Of a stretch of 64,000 nucleotides of DNA, positions 55,874 to 64,000 are shown piece by piece. Position 1 is the stretch's first letter. Every line of letters starts with the position of its first letter. Made by a program: the position numbers and the translations under genes. The notes beneath the pieces are model-generated. The model was not told where the DNA came from and did no database searches. It saw only the letters and a program-made list of their open reading frames with translations. This DNA is from Incurvaria masculella (Eukaryota > Arthropoda > Insecta > Lepidoptera > Incurvariidae): positions 19,406,001-19,470,000 of the forward strand of contig OX335655.1 of NCBI GenBank assembly GCA_946894095.1. Direction: 5' to 3'.

Positions 55874-56254
55874 GTTTTTGTGCTATTTTTCACTTGCTTT
55901 TGCTCAGAGTACGCAAATTAAAACACAAAATGGCGGTTGGAAATTAAAATTCAACGATGCCATTGACATAAGACCGTCAATGATACCATGCGTAAGAAAA
56001 AGGCCTCCCGGTATTTTTCCCTAAATTATTGGACAAATTCGACCAAAATTCCTTAAACATGCGGATGGTTACCGGTATAGCAATCATCTCCCCTGTCCCT
56101 TACAAATTAGATAAGAGGAAGTGAGAGAAGTCTACTTTCTACTTTTTGTATGGACTTCTGGGACTATGCGAGGCACTGTCTATCTTCCTCCACTTCAGCC
56201 AGGCCTGCGGTCGCATGATCGTTTCATGAATTATGTCAACACGCGGAATCCCGA

Positions 56255-56415
56255 TGTCGATGAATGGATGGTAGAAGCGGCAATGAAATGAAAAATGGTT
56301 TTCCGAGGGCACGGCCTGCCATGGCACCTAATTACTGAGTGAATGTGGTTTTTTGGGTTAATATCATGACAGTATGTGTGGTTTTAGCCATCCATGTCTA
56401 GTTACATAAAAAAAA
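56255..56415 (+). mobile_element. SINE 3' half
   Basis: 'gtagaagcggcaatgaaatg', 'gccatggcacctaattactg' and 'agccatccatgtctagttac' are followed by a short A-run. Confidence 0.6.
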
Positions 56416-56747
56416 CTCGATTTTGCTTGTCGGTATCTGCAAAATAACTGTATGACCGCAACATCTCTCCTAATGCTGCAAACCTCGATTACCTATTTGT
56501 GTGTCTTCATAATCTATCACGTCCATCTCTAAGAATTCTTTCAGGACTATACGCAATACTTAAAATGTTTACCGGACTCCACCTCTAAGCCCTAACTAAG
56601 CCGTCGGCGGTAGAGTTCAGTAACCATATTGAGAAGCATATGAGATGCACGCTCTGTGAGTGTACTGTACCCACCTATGTAACAAGCTGAGGCGCGCGGC
56701 GGCTAGTCGATATGCAATTAGTACGAGAGCGGACCGTCGTCAACCCT

Positions 56748-57125
56748 ACGTCATCGAGTAACACCATGGGACCCATTTGTGCTTGTGCAGATTAGAATAG
56801 GCTTCCTAAAAATACTAGGTTGCCTGACCCAAACCTGGAACGTTTTGTGCAGTAGGTAATATTAAATCACTTTTTTGGTAGAATTTAACGTCATCGAGTA
56901 ACAACATGAGACCTAGCACAATCGGTAAAGGTCATCAAGAAAAGCTTAAAAAAAGTAGGTTGGCTCGTCCTACCCTGGCACGTTCTGAGGTTGGTCGGTT
57001 TTAAAATGTCGAAAAATAAAAAAAATAACGTCATCGAGTAACAAGATGACACTACCACCATTCGATAGTCCAATGAACATGCTTCATAAAAAAATTAGGT
57101 TGCCTGCCCTGAGCCTGGCACGTTT
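56748..57125 (+). repeat. Tandem ~140-bp degenerate repeat, three units
   Basis: 'acgtcatcgagtaac' opens units at 56748, 56888 and 57028. 'taggttgcctgacccaaacc', 'ctggaacgtt' and variants close them. The array abuts the left arm of the compound inverted repeat at 57128. Confidence 0.75.
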
Positions 57126-57127
57126 CT

Positions 57128-57320
57128 TTCGCGGCCATGTTGAACGTCGGATGCGCCGAGTTCCTCTATTCAATCAATTGTTAAAATAATATAATATAAC
57201 AGTTTTGTGGTATGTCTATCTATAAACAGTGATGTTTTTATTGATCAGAACTCACCTTGAATAGGTAAATAAAACCAAAATGAAATATTTGTGATATATA
57301 TTGATTGATTGGGTGCAATG
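57128..57320 (+). repeat. Outer left arm of compound inverted repeat
   Basis: Exact reverse complement of 63808-64000 by my reading, 193 bp. The partner reaches the last base of the window, so the true length of the arms is unknown. Confidence 0.9.
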
Positions 57321-57369
57321 ATTTCAGTACATTGCCGTATCTAATTATTAACTAAGTTTAATTCAAGTA

Positions 57370-57673
57370 AACTTTAGGTTATGATGCACATAGCTCCGCA
57401 TACTTGAAGAGTAAAAACCGGAAGTTTCATATACATATGCATTCGGAATCTACCGTATGGATCATTCAATTCATTCGTTATTACATATTTTTTATCAGAT
57501 TGAATGTAAACACAACGTAATGAAGATTTTTAATAGTTATAATAAAATCAATCGCCACAAAACTTAAACCCATAAGTGAAGTATCTCAAAGTTACTATTC
57601 TTTAATTCACATGAATTAAGGGTAAATATTCTTGTGTATTTCCATTCTTTAAACATTTAAATGTATATTTTTT
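57370..57673 (+). repeat. Inner left arm of compound inverted repeat
   Basis: It aligns with the reverse complement of 58735-59090, with many substitutions and indels ('gaagagtaaaaaccggaagt', 'tcaaagttactattctttaa' and 'acatttaaatgtatattttt' are shared). The right arm has an extra segment of about 75 bp at 58920-58995. Confidence 0.82.
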
Positions 57674-57748
57674 ACAACGGCAATGTTGCAACGCAACGTT
57701 GCCGGCCCAATACAAAAGTACAGGTCCACATCGTCACTCACATATTAA

Positions 57749-58247
57749 GGGTGCCTTGCATCAATCTCACTTAGCTATTTAAATAAGGTTTATCGGCTTA
57801 AATGGATTTAACTCAATAATGTTCGTTGCACCAACAGTAAACGTCACTTTAAATCGTATTTAAGAAAATAAAAGTAAAATTAGGTTTCTCGCCCATTTAC
57901 CTCGCTAAATACGTGTTTAGGGAGCTGTCGAGGGTCAAGTTATACATTCGGATGGAGCTGTTGGTTGTTTGTTTGGCTTAAGACATGGATTTCGTCGATT
58001 ATTCTGATGATGACGGTAACAATTGATTTTATCGGCACATTTTTTTTTTCAATAGATCGAACTGACTATTTTGTTAACATGCGCGACACAAATTTATTAC
58101 GTAGATTTGGACTCTCAAAGAATGCAGGCCTACATTTGCTGGATACAATTGACCATAGATTAGATTTTCAGAAGGACAACAAACGAAATTGAACTTGAAA
58201 ACTTTCAGTCAGACATCAGTGTAGGGTTTATTTTATATATACAACGT

Positions 58248-58306
<59 letters not shown>

Positions 58307-58549
58307 GCGTTTTTAATCCAATTTTCCATCACTCTTTTTACTGCGTCAAAAGCCAGAGACGGCACTTCAATGGAACATAACAAGCCACCACAGTGCTGCC
58401 ATTGCTTAGAAAATGAATTGTTTCTTCGCTAAATAGATGAACTTATCTGTTGATGCAACGTGCAGTCTCATTTAGCGAGTTACGCACTTAAATACAATTT
58501 AAGAAAACTCGTATTTAGTTATTTAAATATGATGTTGGTGCAAGGGGCC
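57749..58549 (+). mobile_element. PIF/Harbinger-type element, deletion derivative
   Basis: TAA on both sides (57746-57748 and 58550-58552) and ends 'gggtgccttgcatcaa' and 'ttggtgcaaggggcc' (inverted) mark an 801-bp element. It sits in the spacer between the inner arms. It holds a transposase N-terminal remnant and a dinucleotide (AT)n run at 58251-58302. Confidence 0.72.
57984..58192 (+). pseudogene. Harbinger-type transposase, N-terminal remnant
   Basis: One frame starts at an ATG (57984) with 'MDFVDYSDDDGNN' and stops. Another continues 'RTDYFVNMRDTNLLRRFG' and 'LSKNAGLHLLDTIDHRLDF'. This resembles the start of PIF/Harbinger DDE proteins ('RP.YF....D..F..RFRLSK..V..LL..I...L'). The DDE domain is absent. 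The agreement of TAA duplication, termini and this fragment supports the assignment. Confidence 0.6.
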
Positions 58550-58734
58550 TAAGGAAATTTAGTAAGCTTTGGGGTCACCCTCTTTTCTTTATTTACGTAT
58601 CTCTTTTATTTTATCATAAAAAAAGTTGCAATGTATCCAAACCGAAGAGGAATTTTAAATTAACAGCTCTTAACTCGTAGGTATCGTTTAAATGCCTGAA
58701 AGGCTTTATAAAAATATGTATGTAATCGTTACAG

Positions 58735-59090
58735 AAAAAATATACATTTAAATGTTTAAAAAATGGAAATAACCAAGAATATTTAACCTAAAGTCATGTT
58801 AATTAAAGAATAGTAACTTTGTGATACTTGCGTGACGATTTATTTTATTATGACTATTAAAAATCTTCATTACATTAGGTTTATATTCAATCTGATTTAA
58901 AATTATGTAATGACGAGGTCCGTGGCAGAATGTAAAGTGTGCGCCTCTAATGCCGTAGGCATGGGCTGACTGGGGTTGCGATCCCCCACGTTGAAGGATC
59001 TATAGGGTAGATTCCGAATGCATATATATATGAAACTTCCGGTTTTTACTCTTCAAATATGCGGAGCTACGTGCATCATAACCTAAAGTT
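58735..59090 (-). repeat. Inner right arm of compound inverted repeat
   Basis: Partner of 57370-57673. It ends abruptly at 59090, where LINE sequence begins. The 50 bp that separate inner and outer arm on the left (57321-57369) have no counterpart on the right. Confidence 0.8.
58918..58997 (+). other. tRNA-sized insertion with box-B-like motif
   Basis: About 75 bp absent from the left arm. It contains 'aggtccgtggcagaatg' (weak A box) and 'ctggggttgcgatccccc' (T-arm-like stem, B box). It may be a decayed tRNA or a tRNA-derived SINE head. I cannot fold a complete cloverleaf. Confidence 0.3.
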
Positions 59091-59400
59091 ATCCTTAATG
59101 CAAGCCATGAACTCACTAAATTATGGTTTGAAGCCAATAACATTCTATTAAATGTATATAAAACGAATTTAATGCACTTTGTGCTGGGGACCCAGAAACG
59201 TTATGTGAATCGTGAAGCAAGGATCTTAAAGCGATGCACACTCCAGTGGCAACAAGAAAACATTGTAAAACCTGTGTACGATTTAGTCCTTCTGATGAGT
59301 CTAGTGTTAGATCCAGAATTAATACTGTTATTTCTGTCATGAACTACTATAGTTACCTGTAACCTAAGAGGCAAATTACAAAACCTTACTATTCTTACAG
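59091..59400 (+). pseudogene. CR1/jockey-like LINE fragment (palm to thumb)
   Basis: The translation 'LWFEANNILLNVYKTNLMHF' matches 'AWFEANNLLLNINKTNVMHF' of the LINE at 4316-6680. Sequence identity fades after about 59250. It begins exactly at the end of the inner right arm. Confidence 0.7.
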
Positions 59401-59438
59401 CTAAAAAAACGACATAATATTAACCCTTTAAATGCTAC

Positions 59439-59768
59439 CTACCACCTACAAAAAAATAAGAGTACAATGGTTTGAGAACAGTCAGTCAATCCGTCAGCGT
59501 GTTTGCGTCCACTGCTGGAAATATGCCTCTCCGATCCCCGGCCCTCAGCGGTACGGACCCACTGCTTTCCCCACGCACTTGATGTCGTCTTTCCACCTGG
59601 CGGGTGGTCTTCCCACACTCCGTTTGCCTGTCCACGGCCGCCAGTGTAGTCGTCTCGTCGGCTGACGTGACCAGCCGACTGCCATTTGAGCTTAGCTACC
59701 CGGTGTCCAATATCGACTTCTTTGGTACGTCGGCGGATAGCCTCGTTACGCACCATATCCCGTAGCAA
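59439..59768 (-). pseudogene. RTE-type LINE 3'-end fragment
   Basis: The minus-strand reading 'LRDMVRNEAIRRRTKEVDIG', then 'RVAKLKWQSAGHVSRRD' and 'GKQWVRTAEGR', matches the C terminus of the adjacent plus-strand RTE. The two form an inverted pair. Confidence 0.72.
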
Positions 59769-59829
59769 TATTCCCAGCAGATATTCGCCGAGAGAACATG
59801 AAGTTGGTTGAAAGCGTTATAGAGGAAAA

Positions 59830-61452
59830 TCGGCAGTAAAGTGTTTGCCCGTGCCTTCTCTACCGGCGCTAACCAAATTTAAAAACTCGAGCGAGCGGAC
59901 GGTGTTGTCACTGCAAGAAAGCCGGATATACTTGATGCGGTGGAAAAAAAATTCAAGCCCCGAGCCCAAGCAAACCAGTCGACTCTGATAGGCGTGCGCA
60001 GCTCACTAGATACTACACCGAGGATCTGGCAAAGGCTGTTTTGAAACGACTCAAAAAACACAAGACTCCAGATGAGGACGGGATAACGATGGAACTGCTA
60101 AAGGCTGGCGGGAGACCCATCTTGAAGGAACTGCAAACACTGTTCAATGCAGTTCTCGAAAATGGTTTCGTTCCGGCTGCATAGCGAAATAGTGTCGTTG
60201 TTCTGTTAGGGTATAGGGCGAAGTTAAAGAATAATCGACCTATGTCAATTCTAAACCACGTGTACAAGGAGAACACGTTTTCACGAGTCATCACGAGTTG
60301 GCTAACACAGAGGCTGGATCAGTACCAGCCTCGTGAGCAAGCTGGGTTCAGGAAAGGATACGGTACAATGGATCACATATTTACTGTGAGACAAGTGGTG
60401 CAGAAGTGCGAGGAGTACAACAAGCCGCTCTTTATAGCCTTCGTAGACTACGAGAAGGCGTTCGACTCAGTTGAAAATTGGGCCGTCGAAAACTCCCTCC
60501 TGAGGTGCAGAGTCGACCACCGCTACATCGAGGTACTCCGAAATCTGTATCGGTCCGCGACGATGACTGTGAGGCTCCATGAAAATACCCAATACATCCC
60601 TCTTGGCAAAGGCCTTAGGCAGGGGGATGTGATCTCACCCAAGCTCTTCACAAACGCATCGGAAGATGTGTTCAAGACGCTTGAATGGGACAACACGGGT
60701 ATATCAACGTTAATGGAGATTTCCTCAGTCATCTTCGCTTCGCCGATGACATTGTTCTTCTGTCAAATTCCCGAGTTCAGCTTCAAACCATGCTGGAAGA
60801 CCTTTATAAAGCATCGATAAAGGTAGGTCTGAAAATGAACCGGGATAAAACTTCGTTAAACTAAACTAAAAAAAATCGTTATCGACGGAGAAGTGATCGA
60901 ACAGTTGAAGAGTACGTATATCTCGGTCAAATCCTGCGGCTTGGCAGACAATGACTGTCTATGGAGGTTGAGCGACGGATTCAACTGCCTTTGGAAAGCT
61001 TAAATTCGCTCTGAGGGTCTGGACCCGAATATATGACCTGCACGTCCTCCCGGTTATGACGTACGGGTGTGAAACGTGGACTCTGACGGTGCAAAGGTTG
61101 AAAGTTGCCCAGCGAGCAATGGAGCGAGCCATGCTGATAATATCGCTACGGGATATGGTACGTAAAGAGGCAATCCGCCGACGTACCAAAGTAGTTGATA
61201 TTGTACACCGGGTGGCTAAGCTCAAATGGCAGTGGGCTGGTCACGTCAGCCGAAGAGACGACGACCGTTGGAGTAACCGTGTCCTACACTGGCGACCGTG
61301 GACAGGCAAACGAAGTGTGGGAAGACCACCCGCCAGGAGGGAAGACGACATCAAGTGCGTCGTTGGAAAGCAGTGGTTCCGTACCGCTGAGGGCCGGGAG
61401 AACTGGAGTAGGATTGGAGAGGCGTATGTCCAGCAGTGGACGCAAACACGTA
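59830..61452 (+). pseudogene. RTE-type LINE reverse transcriptase, decayed
   Basis: Pieces in several frames: 'AVLKRLKKHKTPDEDGIT', 'QAGFRKGYGTMDHIFT', 'FIAFVDYEKAFDSVE' (catalytic Asp) and 'GKGLRQGDVISPKLF'. In a shifted frame 'LRFADDIVLLS' (catalytic pair) follows, then 'YGCETWTLT', 'KLKWQWAGHVSRR' and 'GRPPARREDDI', which are RTE C-terminal signatures. The longest clean piece is 192 codons at 60242-60820. The N-terminal endonuclease is missing. At least three frame changes make it non-functional. Confidence 0.8.
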
Positions 61453-62460
61453 ATAAAATTGTACCCATTTTCTCGAAGCACCCTGTCCACAGTCTCCATT
61501 TCGGTGACGATATGGTCCTTGGGACACAACCGCTGTGCTCTGAGTCTCAATGCTCTTGCGACCTATTCCAAATGCACCGGAGCATGGTGCGAAGTAGCTT
61601 GTAGATAACGATTTGTGTGTGTCGGCTTGCGGTACACTGTGTGGCTTAGGGCTCCATCCAATCGTCGAGCAACAAGTACGTCCAAGAACGCCAAAGTACC
61701 TTCCTTCTCACAATCTATTGTGTATTTTTTATTTGTGTGCACCGAATTAAGACGAGAGTGGAAAGCGTCGAGTGATTGTCGTCCATGTGACCAGATTGAA
61801 AACACGTCATCCACTTACCGTGCCTTAAGAGGTGGAGTTTGCAATGTGCGGTGTTCCAGCAACTCCACGAAAAGGTTTGCCACCACTGGTGCCACTGGTG
61901 TTCCCATTGCTACACCTTCTCGCTGGATGTAGTTTGTCCGTTCCACATAAAGTATGTCGTAGTGAGACAATGTGGCAGGAGCGTGACGTACTCAGTGTCG
62001 ATGTCGTTGCTGATGAGTAAGTCTCTGATGACTTCGAGGGACTCTTGGACTGATACGTTTGTATACAGCGACTCGACGTCAAAGGTCACTAATGGATCCA
62101 TGGATGCCAACTTCACTGTAGACAACAATTCCACAAAATGGGCCGAGTCTTTGACGTCGGACGACGTCTTGCCAGACAGGGGTTGAAATATTGAGGCGAC
62201 ATGTTTAGCGAGGAGGAAGGTAGGAGCACCTATCTGGCTGACTATTGGTCTAAGGGGGTTCCCGTCCTTGTGAATTTTAGGAAGACCGTAGAAGCGCTAC
62301 CACCGCATTTCCGCTACCACCTCGACCCACACCTATGATTTACGACCACGGCGAGCCTAGTTGTCCGTCGTCTGCTGCGTACGAACGTGGCGGATGCCTC
62401 CTTGACAACGGGCTGAATGATCAGCTCGATACGTCGGCGAATGTCTCCTCCCGCCGCGTG
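61453..62460 (-). pseudogene. Penelope-like element, reverse transcriptase fragment
   Basis: On the minus strand: 'RFYGLPKIHKDGNPLRPIV', 'DPLVTFDVESLYTNV' (catalytic Asp), then a frame change near 61940. It resumes with 'REGVAMGTPVAPVVANLFVE' and 'AR*VDDVFSIWSHG', where the conserved Tyr codon has become a stop. 'KEGTLAFLDVLVARR' and 'YRKPTHTNRYL' follow, with 'VLRENGYN' near the end. These are Penelope motifs in the correct order. The GIY-YIG endonuclease is not visible. It abuts the RTE 3' end at about 61452. Confidence 0.83.
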
Positions 62461-62522
62461 AAAAGCCGTAACATTTTTCAAACTTGTTTAACGACCACGT
62501 TAATCTCAAAAGTATCACAAGT

Positions 62523-63730
62523 AAGGTTATTTCTTTAGGTATTGCTGAAGACAGATCATTTGCTTTATTTAATACATCACAATTCACATTACGTCTTTGG
62601 GTCCCCAATGCATTAAACTCGTTTTACTGATATTTAAAAGTAGATTATTGGCTGCACACCATAATTTAAGTGAATTCATAGCTTGTATACAGGACTCCCG
62701 TAGTTCTGATATACATATTGCGATTTTTTCGAATTATTGATTTGTCATCAGCAAATAAAATCATCTCAATATCTGTTCCAATGCAGCTTGAAATATCATT
62801 TATAACAACATATACAAGTGCGAGTCGGACTCGCACACGAAGGGTTCCGTACCATCGTAAAAAAAAAACAAAAAAAACACCTTTTTTGTATGGGAGCCCC
62901 CTTTAATTTTAATTATTTTTTAATCCCACCTATTTGTTGTTGTAGCGGCAAAATAAATACACACTCTGTGAAAATTTCAGCTGTCTACCTGTTACGGTTA
63001 CTGAGATACAGCACTGTGACAGACGGACGGACGGACGGACAGCGGAGGCTTAGTAATAGGGTTCCGTTTTCACCCTTTGGGTACGGAACACCCATAGTGA
63101 TTGATTCTACATCAGACTTAGTACCGTTTACTTCACAAATTTGTTGTCTTTTCAATAAATATAATTTACAAATACCTTATTTATTTTCCCTAACACCATA
63201 AGTTTAGTTTCCCTGGAAGTATTTCGTGATCTACACAGTCAAAAGCTTTTGATACATCACAGAAAATGCCGTAGGTGCTCATAGATTTAACTAGAGAAGT
63301 TAAAATAGATATTAACATCAAGGCAATGGAATCTCCTGTTGACCTACCCTTACGAAATCCGAATTGATTATAAATAATAACACTTTAAATGTAAAATAAA
63401 TGTACTAAGCACTGGTAGTAAGGACACAGGCCGATAATTTTCAATATCATTATGAGATCCCTTTTTAAACAATTGTATTACCCTAATTATTTTTATTAAG
63501 TCTGGAAATGTGCCATCTTCAAGATAATTATTAATGACATTTCTAAGAGGTTCTATAATACTGCCCGATATGGGCTTTAACAAATTAGTAGAAATGTTCC
63601 ATAAATCTTGCGATCCTTTTGACTTAAAGTCTTTAGTTACTTTTTGAATCTCAGAACAGCTAACAGATTTAAAAGTGACAGACTCCTTATTGCGTGGTAA
63701 AAATATTTTTAGGTGCTCTAATGCGAGATG
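62523..63730 (-). pseudogene. CR1/jockey-like LINE fragment, interrupted by a GTCY MITE
   Basis: On the minus strand: 'IKIIRVIQLFKKGSHND', 'ENYRPVSLLPVLST', 'RKGRSTGDSIALM', 'YGIFCDVSKAFDCVDHE' and, beyond the MITE at 62815-63092, 'AANNLLLNISKTSLMHW'. It is related to but distinct from the 4.3-6.7 kb element. It overlaps in content with the plus-strand piece at 59091, so two copies or a duplication are needed. Several frame changes are present. Confidence 0.75.
62815..63092 (+). mobile_element. GTCY-type MITE inserted in the LINE fragment
   Basis: It starts 'aagtgcgagtcggactcgca' and ends 'ttgggtacggaaca'. It is complete apart from the outermost bases and interrupts the reverse transcriptase fragment. 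Confidence 0.75.
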
Positions 63731-63807
63731 TAAAATTTATTGGATGTATTTAATTGTATCTTGCGCGACAGAAGAAAAATATTTGTTGAAATGAAATGAT
63801 TTGCAAC

Positions 63808-64000
63808 CATTGCACCCAATCAATCAATATATATCACAAATATTTCATTTTGGTTTTATTTACCTATTCAAGGTGAGTTCTGATCAATAAAAACATCACT
63901 GTTTATAGATAGACATACCACAAAACTGTTATATTATATTATTTTAACAATTGATTGAATAGAGGAACTCGGCGCATCCGACGTTCAACATGGCCGCGAA
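63808..64000 (-). repeat. Outer right arm of compound inverted repeat (cut by window end)
   Basis: Reverse complement of 57128-57320 without a visible mismatch. It is separated from the inner right arm by 4.7 kb of LINE, RTE and Penelope fragments. Confidence 0.9.

Noticed and set aside
59439..59665. 77-codon plus-strand frame with Cys-rich start
   Set aside because: It is antisense to the RTE 3' end, whose minus-strand translation matches the RTE C terminus.

Overview
Organism and character. The window is AT-rich, intron-bearing animal DNA with no prokaryotic gene organisation. Several repeats are of types I associate with moths and butterflies: the interspersed element carrying a (GTCY)n microsatellite between 'gtgcgagtcggactcgcac' and 'ggtacggaaccct', P-element/THAP transposases, Daphne/CR1-like and RTE retrotransposons, and Penelope. 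My best assignment is a lepidopteran nuclear genome. This rests on repeat families remembered from the literature, not on a search. I find no complete host gene. Almost everything recognisable is a transposable element or a fragment of one, and most short open frames are noise.

Layout. 1-2.6 kb: featureless AT-rich DNA. 2.6-4.1 kb: a TTAA-ended repeat split by other insertions. 4.3-6.7 kb: a 5'-truncated non-LTR retrotransposon with a nearly complete reverse transcriptase. 6.8-15.3 kb: a cluster of GTCY repeats, SINE copies and MITEs. 16.6-17.3 kb: a hAT remnant with an 8-bp target duplication. 18.8-26.4 kb: SINE copies, an inverted pair of TTAA elements, a long hairpin, a Harbinger-type MITE and a LINE 3' end. 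28.1-28.9 kb: a 64-bp minisatellite. 29-48.2 kb: MITEs, jockey-type LINE fragments and SINEs.

48.7-55.9 kb holds the most gene-like object, a four-exon minus-strand P-element/THAP9-type transposase gene. Its three splice junctions agree in phase. It is probably defective (shortened THAP finger, one frameshift, truncated C terminus). Intron 3 was invaded by an R2-group-like LINE that still has a long open frame, flanked by a 10-bp target duplication. Intron 2 contains a SINE with a 5S-rRNA-like promoter.

56.7-64.0 kb is a compound inverted repeat. Outer arms of at least 193 bp look identical and inner arms are diverged. A Harbinger-type element sits in its centre, and its right arm is split by decayed CR1/jockey-like, RTE and Penelope fragments. 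It starts next to ~140-bp tandem repeats, a layout resembling Foldback elements, and it runs off the window's right end.

How the parts relate. This is a layered TE graveyard with a few young layers: the LINE in the P-type gene, a near-identical SINE pair at 13.2 and 53.0 kb, and the outer arms of the compound repeat. The points most worth following are the split P/THAP gene, the SINE family with one body and two kinds of RNA polymerase III head, the compound inverted repeat, the 43-bp-arm hairpin at 22.5 kb and the exact 64-bp array.
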